In this document: positions 1 through 8,437 of the stretch, piece after piece
How the letters are laid out: every line of letters starts with the position of its first letter
Position numbering within the stretch: the stretch's first letter is position 1
Source of the DNA: Planctomycetota bacterium
GTDB taxonomy: Bacteria; Planctomycetota; Phycisphaerae; Phycisphaerales; UBA1924
Length of the DNA: 64,000 nt
Assembly (NCBI GenBank): GCA_003696675.1
Contig: RFGH01000195.1
Location: 52,806 to 116,805 of the forward strand
Direction of reading: 5' to 3'
The notes under the pieces: generated by a model
Seen by the model: only the letters and a program-made list of their open reading frames with translations
Told to the model about the DNA's origin: nothing
Database searches by the model: none
Program-made: the position numbers and the translations under genes

Positions 1-20
1 CGCACTGCGCATAGTGTGCG

Positions 21-1061
21 CTAGGAAACCGCGCGGCAAACCGCATCGTGCAACTCATGGCCCGATAACTCAACCGAGACCTCGGGCACAAACACCACGC
101 CGACCCGAGCCAATGCATCCGTCCGGCGCAACTTCACCCAGTCCTTCATGGTGGTCACCACGCCCGAGGCACGGCTGGGGGCGACGCGTTTGGATAGTTC
201 CCGGACCACGCCCGCATCGAACTTGGCATGATCGGGCAACACCAGCCGATCCGCGATATCGACCTGAGCCTGGATGACGGCCTGCTCGAACGCTGACGGA
301 TTGCCGATCGCAGTAACCAGAATCAGCCGCTTGCCCCTGAGGACGGAAACGGGCTCGGTGCTGGGCGAACTTCCATAGACATGAACCCGATCCCACCGCA
401 TCTCCGCGGCGACAACAGGAATGCTCGGATCGGCCACCATGGCACGGCATTGCGACATCACGACACTGAGGTCGTCTTCTCTCAGCCGCTCGGCTCGGGT
501 CACCACCACCGCACCGGCCCGCCCCAGCGCCGACCCGGGCTCCCTGAGAAAGCCGGTGGGCAAGAGCGCATCACGGAAGAACGGCCTGGTTGCGTCGACG
601 AGCACGATGTCGAGGTCCCGTGCGATTTGACGGTGCTGGAATCCATCGTCGAGCACCACACAATCGATCCCGCGACCTTGATCGGATCCGAACAGCGCCC
701 GGAGACCGCTGATCCTGTCCGGCTGGGCCACGATCGGGATGTTCGGCAGTGCATCGGCGTGCTCGGCGGCTTCATCCGACATGCCGTCCCGTCCGGCTCT
801 GTATCCCCGCATTGCGATCGCCGGATGATGACCGAGCCGGAGCAACTCACGCACAACCCATCGCACCATCGGGGTCTTGCCGGTGCCGCCAGCCGAGAGA
901 TTGCCGACGGAGATTACGGGCCGGTCCAGCCGCGTGACGCCGAGACCGCGGTCGAACCGTGCGTTTCGGCGGCTCACCTCCGCGCCATATAGCCGAGACA
1001 GGGGACGCGTCAGCCACCTGGGGAGCCCGGTCGGTGCGGGCATGGACTCAGGCGATGTCAT
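21..1061 (-). CDS. lpxK: Tetraacyldisaccharide 4'-kinase (lipid A 4'-kinase)
   Basis: Phosphorylates the 4' position of the tetraacyl-disaccharide-1-phosphate intermediate of lipid A at the inner face of the cytoplasmic membrane. The N-terminal region has the LpxK-type PLSRLYG segment, then a P-loop GNLSAGGTGKTP and the AMRGYRAG motif; DDGFQHR further on is also typical. At about 346 aa the length is normal. I prefer the ATG at 1061, preceded by GAGGG, over the ORF-track start at 1076; an ATG at 1043 lying just after the upstream stop is also possible. It overlaps the end of the upstream small membrane protein gene, which suggests co-transcription. Its presence argues for a Gram-negative outer membrane with lipid A. 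Confidence 0.93.
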   Translation of the reverse strand: MTSPESMPAPTGLPRWLTRPLSRLYGAEVSRRNARFDRGLGVTRLDRPVISVGNLSAGGTGKTPMVRWVVRELLRLGHHPAIAMRGYRAGRDGMSDEAAEHADALPNIPIVAQPDRISGLRALFGSDQGRGIDCVVLDDGFQHRQIARDLDIVLVDATRPFFRDALLPTGFLREPGSALGRAGAVVVTRAERLREDDLSVVMSQCRAMVADPSIPVVAAEMRWDRVHVYGSSPSTEPVSVLRGKRLILVTAIGNPSAFEQAVIQAQVDIADRLVLPDHAKFDAGVVRELSKRVAPSRASGVVTTMKDWVKLRRTDALARVGVVFVPEVSVELSGHELHDAVCRAVS

Positions 1062-1446
1062 CAATGTCGCCCTCACGCATGCGTTCCCAGTCCTGCCTCA
1101 AGCGCCGCGTAGCCCGCCTGTGCAGGCGGATGGTGTTCAAGGCGTCGAGCACCGCCAGAAGCAGAACAACACCGACCAAACCCACCACCATCGTCCAAAC
1201 CAGCAGATAGGTGCCCGCCCGCCCGGGGATCGCGATCCCAAAGGCGTAGGCGGACAAGGGGATGGCGAACATAATGACCCAGCCCGTCGCCGTTCGAATC
1301 CGGCGTCTGGAATCCGGAAGTGCGCCCTTGGGGGCTTCCTTGAGCGCGATCAGGTGAGCCGCGGTCGAGAGTAGGGCAACGCCCGCAAGGGGAAGCACGA
1401 TCCACCACGGCGCTAGTGGCCCGGATGCCAAGAACGGACCGCTCAC
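1048..1446 (-). CDS. Small membrane protein, unknown function
   Basis: A 132-aa protein that I do not assign to a family. The sequence shows about three hydrophobic segments (WWIVLPLAGVALL near the N-terminus, WVIMFAIPLSAYAFGIAI in the middle, and LLVWTMVVGLVGVVLLLAVL), followed by a basic and then acidic cytoplasmic-looking tail (RRATRRLRQDWERMREGD). The start is GTG, preceded by GGGGAG at good spacing. It is divergent from serS and its 3' end overlaps lpxK by 14 nt if lpxK starts at 1061, so the two are probably one transcription unit. A role linked to lipid A or the envelope is only a guess from position. Confidence 0.75.
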   Translation of the reverse strand: MSGPFLASGPLAPWWIVLPLAGVALLSTAAHLIALKEAPKGALPDSRRRIRTATGWVIMFAIPLSAYAFGIAIPGRAGTYLLVWTMVVGLVGVVLLLAVLDALNTIRLHRRATRRLRQDWERMREGDIDDIA

Positions 1447-1568
1447 GCCGAGGCTCCCCCCGCGCGGGGTTCGACGCGGAACACGGGTCGGGATGGCCTC
1501 AAAGTTCGCTTCACGGCGGTCGTTCCTGCCCGAAGATCGTACCGCGCCCCTTCCTACACTGCCGTCCC

Positions 1569-2978
1569 ATGATCGATCTCAAGGCATTGCGAGAAAACCC
1601 GGACCGCTTTATCGACGGCGCCCGCAAAAAGGGCGTCGCCGTTGACATCGCCCGCCTGCTTGCGCTCGACGCCGAGCGACGCGAACTCGGCGCCCGCCAG
1701 GAGGCCCTCAGGGCGGAGCAGAATCGGCTGTCGAAAGAGATCGGGCCGAAGCTCGGGCAGCTGACGGGAAAGCTCAAGTCCGCCTCGGGTGATGACAAGG
1801 CCGCGATCGAGGCGGAGGTGGCCGAAATCAAGGCCGCCCCGGCACGACTGAAGGAAGATATCCAGGCCTTAGAGCAGCGGATTGCGTCCTTGGAGCCTGA
1901 GTTCAACGAGATTCTCCTCCGCGTCCCGTTGCCACCCGACGCGGATGTCCCGGTGGGCACATCTTCCGATGACAATGTCGAAATCCGCCGCTGGGCCCCG
2001 AACGGGTGGGATTTCGGCAAGTCGTTCGAGGCCAACCGAGGTTTCAAGCCTCGCACACACATCGAGCTCTGCGAGATGCACGGGCTGGTCGACTTCCCCC
2101 GTGGCGTCAAGATCGCCGGGTCACGGTCCTACATCCTCACCGGCGATGGCATGCGATTGCACCAGGCGGTCCTTCGCTTCGCCTTGGACTTCATGACGAA
2201 TGAAAACGGCTTCCGTCCCTTGTCCGTGCCGGTGCTCGTTCGAGAAGAGGCCATGACCGGGACGGGTTTCTTCCCGGCCGGGAGGGATCAGGCTTATCAG
2301 ATCAACGAAGCCGACCGCGGCGGCGGTTACGACATGTTCCTCACCGGCACCGGCGAAGTCGGGCTGATGGGCCTGCACCAGGACGAGATCCTCGATGAAG
2401 CGACGCTGCCCCTCAGATATGTCACCGTCTCGACCTGCTTCCGGCGTGAGGCCGGCGCCGCTGGCAAAGACACCGCGGGGCTGTACCGAATCCACCAGTT
2501 CGACAAGGTCGAACAGGTCGTCATCGATGTCGCGGATGAATCGAAGAGCCGCGCTCACCACCGGGACATGATCGGCTTTGTCGAGACTCTGCTCCAGCGG
2601 CTCGAGCTGCCGTACCGGCTCCTGCAGTGCTGCACCGGCGATCTCGGCGTGAAGAACGCGGACATGGTCGACATCGAATGCTGGATGCCCGGCCGCGGGG
2701 AGCCGGACGCGAACGGCGTGCCGTCCGGCGCCTTCGGCGAAACACACTCGGCCAGCCGTCTATATGACTACCAGTGCCGCCGGCTCAATATGCGGTACCG
2801 GCCCGGCGGTGAAACCGGCAAGGGCCCCACCACCTTCTGCTACTCGCTCAATAACACCGTCGCCGCGTCCCCGCGCATTCTCATCCCGATTCTCGAGATG
2901 CATCAGAACGCCGACGGCTCGGTAACGATCCCCGAACCACTGCGTCCTTACATGAATGGACAAGCCCGAATCGGGTAA
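1569..2978 (+). CDS. serS: Seryl-tRNA synthetase
   Basis: Charges tRNA-Ser. The ORF track starts upstream at 1416, but the family N-terminus MIDLKALRENPD begins at 1569, giving 469 aa. Residues 1-120 form the charged coiled-coil tRNA-binding arm. The class II catalytic core follows, with motif 2 around residues 291-312 (CFRREAGAAGKDTAGLYRIHQF region), CCTGDLG, and GETHSASRLYDYQ. Motif 3 reads NNTVAASPRIL, keeping the arginine but lacking the glycines of the common NGSGLAVGR form. It is divergent from the small membrane protein gene and is followed after 35 nt by the GHL10 lipoprotein gene, so read-through is likely. Confidence 0.96.
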   Translation: MIDLKALRENPDRFIDGARKKGVAVDIARLLALDAERRELGARQEALRAEQNRLSKEIGPKLGQLTGKLKSASGDDKAAIEAEVAEIKAAPARLKEDIQALEQRIASLEPEFNEILLRVPLPPDADVPVGTSSDDNVEIRRWAPNGWDFGKSFEANRGFKPRTHIELCEMHGLVDFPRGVKIAGSRSYILTGDGMRLHQAVLRFALDFMTNENGFRPLSVPVLVREEAMTGTGFFPAGRDQAYQINEADRGGGYDMFLTGTGEVGLMGLHQDEILDEATLPLRYVTVSTCFRREAGAAGKDTAGLYRIHQFDKVEQVVIDVADESKSRAHHRDMIGFVETLLQRLELPYRLLQCCTGDLGVKNADMVDIECWMPGRGEPDANGVPSGAFGETHSASRLYDYQCRRLNMRYRPGGETGKGPTTFCYSLNNTVAASPRILIPILEMHQNADGSVTIPEPLRPYMNGQARIG

Positions 2979-3013
2979 GGTCTGGACGACCCTTCCACCC
3001 ACCCGGAGACGCC

Positions 3014-4561
3014 ATGCGAACGATGGACCGTCGCGAAGCGTTTAAAGTTCTGGCCGGTGCCCCACTCACCGTGGGAGCGTTGACCTCCTGCGCGTTGACA
3101 CAGCGTTCGGTCGAGCGAAGCGGATTGCCCGCCTTCGGCTCGGAATCACCGCCCAGACAGTTCCGCGGCGTATGGGTCGCTACGGTCGACAACATCGATT
3201 GGCCGAGCAAGCCCGGGCTCTCGACCGATCAGCAGCGAGCCGAGATCGATCGCATCCTCGACACGGCCCAGCGGCTCGAACTCAACGCGGTGATGCTTCA
3301 GGTCCGACCGACCTGCGATGCGCTGTATCGCTCTGACATCGAGCCATGGTCGGCGTTTCTCACCGGACGGCAAGGCGTCGGCCCGAATCCGGACTATGAC
3401 CCGCTACAGCATTGGGTGCGGGGGGCACACGAGCGGGGGCTCGACCTGCATGCTTGGGTCAACCCGTTCCGCGCCCGCCATCCTAAGAGCATCGGTCCGG
3501 ATGCCGCATCGCATGTGTCCCGCCTGTTCCCGGCTTCGGTCCGGACCTACAGGGGTCACCTCTGGCTCGATCCCGGCTCGCCATCGGCCCGTGAACTGTC
3601 GCTCAGGGTCATCGATGACCTGCTTTCCCGCTACGACCTCGACGGCATCCATATGGATGACTATTTCTACCCCTACCCGGACGACAAAGTCCCATTCCCG
3701 GATGACGAGACCTTCGCGGACTACACGCGCAGCGGTGGCAAACTCGACCGAGACGCATGGCGCCGGAGCAACATCGATACCTTCGTGAGGGAAACCCAGG
3801 CGCTCATCCGCCGCAAGAGCCCGCACGCGCTGTTCACGATCAGCCCATTCGGCATCTGGCGCCCGAATCACCCCGAGGGCGTCAAGGGATTCGACTCGTA
3901 CGCGGGCCTCCACGCGGACGCCCGCATGTGGCTCCGCGAGGGATGGTGCGACGCCATGATCCCCCAGCTCTACTGGCCCGTGGCCTCCCCCTCCCAGCCG
4001 TTCGAGCCGCTGATGAACTGGTGGGCCGACCAGAACACCCGCAACCGCCATGTCTGGGCCGGGCTGTACCTGACCCGCATCCTCAAGCGGGACGACCCCG
4101 CCACCAGCTGGGAACCGGCCGAGATCCTCGATCAGATCCGCATCGTTTCACAGAGCAGCCGGGTCACCGGCTTCTCGCTCTTCAGCATGATCGGGCTGCT
4201 CGAGAACCGGCGGACCATCGCCGACCTGCTCGCGGCGGGCCCGCTGGCCGGCCCCGCCCTTGTGCCCGAGAGCCCGTGGCTTGAAGCAACTCCGCCCGGT
4301 GCTCCGCTCGTGGCGGTCCGCAGAACGCCGGGCCAGCTCGAACTGAGCATCAGCCCCGCGCCGGGAACCCCCCGCCCCCGCCGCTATGTGGTGGCTTCCA
4401 AGGCGGACATCGGCACCGCCGGCTGGGTGCTCCCCGGCGGCGACGGCGTGATCCGCTCGACACTCCGTCCTCGCATCATGCCCGGCATCGGCGCCGAACT
4501 TGTCGTAACTCCGATCGGCGCCAACGGGCTGACCGGCACCCCGACTCGAACTGTCTCCTGA
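3014..4561 (+). CDS. Glycosyl hydrolase-like 10 (GHL10) lipoprotein
   Basis: A 515-aa exported protein of the GHL10 / DUF187 TIM-barrel family (YngK-like), predicted to act on polysaccharide but of uncertain substrate. The N-terminus MDRREAFKVLAGAPLTVGALTSC has a twin-arginine-like RR and a lipobox LTSC, so it is probably an anchored lipoprotein. The barrel starts at RGVWVATVDNIDWPS; later family motifs are LHAWVNPFRARHP, DGIHMDDYFYPYP, and MIPQLYWPV. The last ~100 residues look like a beta-rich C-terminal module (ELSISPAPGTPRPRRYVVA). The start could be 3014 or the ATG at 3023. It lies 35 nt after serS and 31 nt before ogt. Confidence 0.88.
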   Translation: MRTMDRREAFKVLAGAPLTVGALTSCALTQRSVERSGLPAFGSESPPRQFRGVWVATVDNIDWPSKPGLSTDQQRAEIDRILDTAQRLELNAVMLQVRPTCDALYRSDIEPWSAFLTGRQGVGPNPDYDPLQHWVRGAHERGLDLHAWVNPFRARHPKSIGPDAASHVSRLFPASVRTYRGHLWLDPGSPSARELSLRVIDDLLSRYDLDGIHMDDYFYPYPDDKVPFPDDETFADYTRSGGKLDRDAWRRSNIDTFVRETQALIRRKSPHALFTISPFGIWRPNHPEGVKGFDSYAGLHADARMWLREGWCDAMIPQLYWPVASPSQPFEPLMNWWADQNTRNRHVWAGLYLTRILKRDDPATSWEPAEILDQIRIVSQSSRVTGFSLFSMIGLLENRRTIADLLAAGPLAGPALVPESPWLEATPPGAPLVAVRRTPGQLELSISPAPGTPRPRRYVVASKADIGTAGWVLPGGDGVIRSTLRPRIMPGIGAELVVTPIGANGLTGTPTRTVS

Positions 4562-4592
4562 ATCATCCGGAGCGAGCGGGTATCCTGACCCG

Positions 4593-5123
4593 ATGCCGCC
4601 CGCACGACGCGTGATCGACACCCCGCTTGCCCCGCTGATGATCGCGACGACCGACCGGGGCATCTGCCTCGTCGAGATGGGCACGCCCGATCGTGTCAGC
4701 CGTGAACAAACCGAACTGGAACGCGCTTTCGGTGAATCGTTCTCGGAGACGGACCACCCGCTGCTCGATCGGCTCGAAGAGCAGTTGCACGAGTACTTCG
4801 CCGGCCGCCGCACCGAGTTTTCGCTCCCACTCGACACCCCGGGCACCGCATGGCAGCGCCGCGTGTGGGACGAACTGGCTCGCATCCCCTTCGGGCACAC
4901 GGTTTCCTACGGCCAAATGGCTGCGCGTCTGGGCAATCCGGGCGGCTCGAGGGCGGTGGGGCTTGCGAACGGCCGCAACCGCGTCAGCATCGTGATCCCG
5001 TGCCACCGAGTGATCGCATCGGACGGCACGCTGCACGGCTACGGAGGAGGGCTGGATCGCAAGCGCTGGCTGCTGGAACACGAGGCGGCATACACACCCG
5101 CTCAGCTGTTTGCACCGGCTTGA
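4593..5123 (+). CDS. ogt: Methylated-DNA--protein-cysteine methyltransferase
   Basis: Suicide repair protein that transfers the methyl group from O6-methylguanine to its own cysteine. The 176-aa protein carries the active site PCHRV at residues 136-140 and the helix-turn-helix region RIPFGHTVSYGQMAARLGNPGGSRAV before it, in the normal order. The residues NGRNRVSIV precede the active site, as expected. It has only the short N-terminal domain and the catalytic domain, without an Ada-type regulatory domain. The gene ends three bases before the convergent zinc-ribbon membrane gene. Confidence 0.95.
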   Translation: MPPARRVIDTPLAPLMIATTDRGICLVEMGTPDRVSREQTELERAFGESFSETDHPLLDRLEEQLHEYFAGRRTEFSLPLDTPGTAWQRRVWDELARIPFGHTVSYGQMAARLGNPGGSRAVGLANGRNRVSIVIPCHRVIASDGTLHGYGGGLDRKRWLLEHEAAYTPAQLFAPA

Positions 5124-5126
5124 TGC

Positions 5127-5966
5127 TCAGGCAGACGCGACCTGCTCGGCACGGATGCGCTTCAGATCACGGCGGATCCAGTTCAGCATGTTCCAGTACA
5201 GCACGAGCGCAATCAGCGGACCGATCACGATGCAGGACCCGGGGATGTAGAGGACCGGTCCCAGCCACATCAGCGTCTTGGCCCGCCCGCTGGCTCTAGG
5301 GTTCGGTATCCGCGGGCAAAGCCACCGCAAGTACAGCATGGACGCGAAGAAGCTCACGCCCCAGGCCACCACGCCGACCACCCCGATCACGCCATACAAA
5401 ATGATCGCCATGTTGCCCGTCGCCGGCCCCCCAGCGGGCGTGGCAAGAGCGGCCGGCGGGGCCGTGAAGTTCATGACGGCGGAGACCACCGCCATCCCAG
5501 CGTTGATGATCGTGGTCACCCGCACCACTCGTCTCGCGGTGGAACCGTCGAAGCGACCCGTGAAAGCGGGATCTGGTGAACTGAACAGCCACCAGCCGTA
5601 CGCGATCCCGAACGATGCGGCCGTTGAAACCACCTGCATCGCGATTTCCGGGGCGCGACCGGTCCGGACGCCGGCCACGGCCATCGCGATCGCCGCACCG
5701 ACCCCTCCGAAGATGGTCAACAGTTGCGTGATGATCCCCGCGAGGATCAGAACCACGCCGGTGTGAAGCCGGGCCAGGTAGCCCGGCGCACTGTGGATCA
5801 GCCGGTCGTCCGTCAGGGAGCGCTCGATGGCCATGCCGCATTCCGGGCAGACCCCGCCAGCATCCAGGCCCGCCAGGGCGTACCCGCATTGCTTGCAGAC
5901 GCAATCCTGCGGAATCCCGCGTGTCTCGCCCGAGCCCTCCTCGTTGTATGCATTCTGTTCGTGCAT
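5127..5966 (-). CDS. Zinc-ribbon multi-spanning membrane protein
   Basis: About 279 aa when started at the ATG at 5966 (MHEQNAYNEEGS); the longer ORF-track start at 6362 runs through sequence without coding character. Residues ~19-45 form a zinc ribbon with two Cys pairs (CVCKQCGYALAGLDAGGVCPECG), an arrangement common in planctomycete membrane proteins. After this come about five hydrophobic segments: VVLILAGIITQLLTIF, AAIAMAVAGV, an FGIAYGWWLF region, IILYGVIGVVGVVAWGVSF, and a C-terminal YIPGSCIVIGPLIALVLYW. No enzymatic motif is visible and the function is unknown. It is convergent with ogt. Confidence 0.8.
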   Translation of the reverse strand: MHEQNAYNEEGSGETRGIPQDCVCKQCGYALAGLDAGGVCPECGMAIERSLTDDRLIHSAPGYLARLHTGVVLILAGIITQLLTIFGGVGAAIAMAVAGVRTGRAPEIAMQVVSTAASFGIAYGWWLFSSPDPAFTGRFDGSTARRVVRVTTIINAGMAVVSAVMNFTAPPAALATPAGGPATGNMAIILYGVIGVVGVVAWGVSFFASMLYLRWLCPRIPNPRASGRAKTLMWLGPVLYIPGSCIVIGPLIALVLYWNMLNWIRRDLKRIRAEQVASA

Positions 5967-6126
5967 GGTCCCCTGAGGGTACCAAGTCTGGGCGGTGTGA
6001 GCATAAAGGCCCGGTAAATCCCCCAAGTCGACTGGCAAACCGCCCGATCTGTGGCCCATTTCAGGCGGGAGACCCGACCGCCCGGATTTCGCCGGCGCGG
6101 TCATCGACACCACGGAGAGAGGACCC

Positions 6127-6783
6127 ATGCGCCACACCATTCTTCTCGGCTTGCTCGCCGCCACCACTGGCGTAGCCACCGCAGGCTCGCCGACCCTGAT
6201 TCTGGACGATTTCGATGCCGACCCGAACGACGACGCCGGCGGGCCGCGCTCGCTCGCGTCGCAGGTCTTCACCGACCCCTTCGGTCTCGGCGGATCGTTC
6301 TTCGTCGCGACGGCGTCCAATCTGGATTCCGACATCGGTGCCGCCGTGTTCGCCTCGGGCACCGGTGTCTCTCAGGAGGGTTCGATCACCTGGGACAACG
6401 ACGGCGCCGGGCTCGCACTCGACGCGGCCTCACTCGGTATCGTCGGGTTCGAACTCGACTTCTACCTGGTCGACCAGGCGTTCGAGGGCGGCATCGTGCT
6501 CTCCTCGGGCGATGGCAGCGACGCGAACGATTCCGCGGTCGCCTTCTTCACCGTCTCGGCCGGAAACGGGCTTCAGACCATCTCGCTCGATCTCGGGTCG
6601 CTGGATATCGGTGCGGGTTTCGACGCGTCCAATGTCAATCTCGTGCGGCTCTACTTCAACCAGGGCGGAGAGACCATCGGACTCGACTTCGCCGTTTCCG
6701 AGTTCCGCGCCGTGGTCCCCACCCCCGGATCGCTCGCTCTGCTGGCGTTCGGAGGCCTGACTGCGATCCGCCGTCGCCGCTGA
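6127..6783 (+). CDS. PEP-CTERM-like sorted exported protein, copy 1
   Basis: A 218-aa secreted protein with signal peptide MRHTILLGLLAATTGVATAG and a C-terminal sorting tail VVPTPGSLALLAFGGL followed by RRRR. This is the P-x-PG, hydrophobic helix, Arg-cluster layout of the PEP-CTERM/exosortase class. The mature part starts with LILDDFDADPNDDAGG and looks like a beta-sandwich of the kind often bound to surfaces or exopolysaccharide. The next gene is a paralogue with the same opening block. No exosortase gene is in the window. The start is supported by GAGAGGACCC upstream. Confidence 0.85.
   Translation: MRHTILLGLLAATTGVATAGSPTLILDDFDADPNDDAGGPRSLASQVFTDPFGLGGSFFVATASNLDSDIGAAVFASGTGVSQEGSITWDNDGAGLALDAASLGIVGFELDFYLVDQAFEGGIVLSSGDGSDANDSAVAFFTVSAGNGLQTISLDLGSLDIGAGFDASNVNLVRLYFNQGGETIGLDFAVSEFRAVVPTPGSLALLAFGGLTAIRRRR
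6193..6249 (+). repeat. 57-bp near-identical block shared by the tandem PEP-CTERM genes, copy 1
   Basis: By eye, 54 of 57 bases match positions 6909-6965 in the next gene. It encodes the shared TLILDDFDADPNDDAGGPR block just after the signal peptide. The rest of the two genes is much less alike at DNA level, which points to recent duplication with gene conversion, or to strong constraint on this block. Confidence 0.85.
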
Positions 6784-6842
6784 GCACATTCAACTTCTCG
6801 AAGAACCACACAGACTCGCTGGGGACAAGGGAGATCTGATTT

Positions 6843-7481
6843 ATGTCCACACGATTTGCACTGCTGCTGATCGCTTCGGCGACGGCCACGGCTGCCGCCG
6901 GCAACCCCACCCTGATTCTAGACGATTTCGATGCCGACCCGAACGATGACGCAGGCGGGCCGCGCGTCCTTTCGACGACCATCACCGACAACCCATTCGG
7001 TCAGCCATCCAACTTTGAGGTCGACACCGCGCTCACGATCGGCTCCGATGTCGGTGCCTTGATCTTCAACTCAGGCATCGGGGTCGAACAGGAAGCACGG
7101 ATCAACTGGGACAACAACGGGGCCGGCCTGTCTCTGGACGCCGCCGCCCTGGGCCTGGTCGGTTTCGAACTCGATTTCGCGGCGATCGACCTCGACTTCA
7201 ACTACCTGTTCCGGATGTTCGACGGTTCGGGTGAAGTCGTCGGAGGGACCGGCTCATTCGCCGCCGGCGGCAGCCGGACAGAGACGATTGCACTCTCCGA
7301 CTTCGACCTGGCAGGCTTTGATGCCTCTGATGTCGATCGCGTCGAGATCGTGTTCAATGTCCGTGGTGACACGGCGTCGCTCGACTTCATCCTGACCGAG
7401 TTCCGCGCCGTGGTGCCCGCGCCGGGTGCCCTTGCCCTGCTGGGCTTGGGTGGGCTGTCCACCATCCGCCGCCGCCGCTGA
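6843..7481 (+). CDS. PEP-CTERM-like sorted exported protein, copy 2
   Basis: A 212-aa paralogue of the preceding gene, 59 nt downstream in the same direction. It has signal peptide MSTRFALLLIASATATAAAG, the shared LILDDFDADPNDDAGG block, similar spacing of INWDNNGAGLSLDAAALGLVGFELDF, and the tail VVPAPGALALLGLGGL ending RRRR. Copy 1 has SLASQVFTDPFG where this copy has VLSTTITDNPFG, so they are clear but diverged duplicates. A strong terminator follows. Function beyond surface sorting is unknown. Confidence 0.85.
   Translation: MSTRFALLLIASATATAAAGNPTLILDDFDADPNDDAGGPRVLSTTITDNPFGQPSNFEVDTALTIGSDVGALIFNSGIGVEQEARINWDNNGAGLSLDAAALGLVGFELDFAAIDLDFNYLFRMFDGSGEVVGGTGSFAAGGSRTETIALSDFDLAGFDASDVDRVEIVFNVRGDTASLDFILTEFRAVVPAPGALALLGLGGLSTIRRRR
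6909..6965 (+). repeat. 57-bp near-identical block shared by the tandem PEP-CTERM genes, copy 2
   Basis: Partner of the block at 6193-6249; three mismatches were seen by eye. It encodes the first mature residues after the signal peptide. Confidence 0.85.
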
Positions 7482-7504
7482 TCGCCCTGTTATAGCTGCA
7501 AACA

Positions 7505-7532
7505 ACCCCGGGACATTTGTCCCGGGTTTTTT
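7505..7532. terminator. Intrinsic terminator between convergent genes
   Basis: Perfect 9-bp stem CCCGGGACA / TGTCCCGGG with a TT spacer, followed on the + strand by six T residues. It serves the PEP-CTERM pair and sits right at the 3' end of the convergent GTPase gene. Confidence 0.9.
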
Positions 7533-8437
7533 CATTGGACATGCGATTCCCAGAACCGCCACGGCCGCGGATCACTCAGAACCGCATCCGGCACAAGCGT
7601 TTCTCGGATCGCCCGTACCAGATCGGTCAACCCGGAACGCTCGAGAGCGCTCGTGCGCAGCCCACCACCGTCCGACGACCCTCGATCCGCCCTCGTGACG
7701 ACATCGATCACCGGCACCTCGCAAGCGATGTCCGGTCCCGGCTCCACCGATGCGGCGTCCCTGCAAGACAAGACCAGGTCAGCGGAGCGCACCGCGTCCT
7801 CGATGAGCCGCGCCGATCCCACACCGTCGAACCCAGGGGTGTCGACCCAACGCACCACCAGGCCCGCACAGTCCACGAGCACACCGACCGCGTCGCGCGT
7901 GGTGCCGGGCCGATCGAACGCCAACGCCGCGGGGCGACCCGCCAGCGCGTTCAGCAGCGATGACTTGCCGATGTTCGGAGCACCCACCGCCACCACGACC
8001 GGAGGCGACAGCAGACATCCGAGCACGGTACCGTCCGCGAGCCCGCGACTGTCACCCTGCTCGGTCCATCGCCGCGGCTGATCGAGCAGCAAGTCCACCG
8101 CCAGTGGACTCGACGCCCGGGCGAGCGCATCGTCCAGCCACGCCTGCAGATCAGAAGCAGGCGGAGCATCTTCCTTCGCGCCCAAAGCCAGCAGCCGTTC
8201 AAGAACCGCACGCATGACCGCCCGACCGCCGTGCGGCATGAGCAGCACGCACCGCTCGTCCGGGCGGGCGACGAGCATCTCATCCATATCGAACACGGCG
8301 CGGACCCGTGCGTCACCGAGCGACACCTGACGGCATCCAAGCAGCGCGAACAAATCTTCCCCGGACTCCGATCGAAGTCGGATCACACCGACCGCGCCGG
8401 GCGAAGGGCCGGTCTCGATCGAGAAACGAACAGTCAT
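7532..8437 (-). CDS. MnmE-like GTPase, shortened, lacking the C-terminal Cys motif
   Basis: A 301-aa protein resembling a cut-down MnmE (TrmE), the GTPase that with MnmG modifies U34 of some tRNAs. The N-terminus SIETGPSPGAVGVIRLRS matches the opening of the MnmE tetrahydrofolate domain. The G domain has G1 GAPNIGKSS at 152-160, PGTTRDAV in the G2 region, DTPG at 199-202, and TRAD at 248-251 in place of NKxD. Normal MnmE is about 450 aa and ends in FC[IV]GK after a helical segment; here the protein ends WRFWESHVQ soon after the G domain. It overlaps coaX by ATGA, indicating translational coupling. It may be a divergent working MnmE, or a paralogue with another role. Confidence 0.78.
   Translation of the reverse strand: MTVRFSIETGPSPGAVGVIRLRSESGEDLFALLGCRQVSLGDARVRAVFDMDEMLVARPDERCVLLMPHGGRAVMRAVLERLLALGAKEDAPPASDLQAWLDDALARASSPLAVDLLLDQPRRWTEQGDSRGLADGTVLGCLLSPPVVVAVGAPNIGKSSLLNALAGRPAALAFDRPGTTRDAVGVLVDCAGLVVRWVDTPGFDGVGSARLIEDAVRSADLVLSCRDAASVEPGPDIACEVPVIDVVTRADRGSSDGGGLRTSALERSGLTDLVRAIRETLVPDAVLSDPRPWRFWESHVQ

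Noticed and set aside
1284-1310. CGTTCGAATCCGGCG, resembling a tRNA T-arm
   Set aside because: The stem does not pair with a 7-base loop, no acceptor, D or anticodon arm is nearby, and it lies inside a supported protein gene.
5967-6362. N-terminal extension of the zinc-ribbon protein in the ORF track
   Set aside because: It overlaps the signal peptide region of the PEP-CTERM gene on the other strand and has shadow composition.
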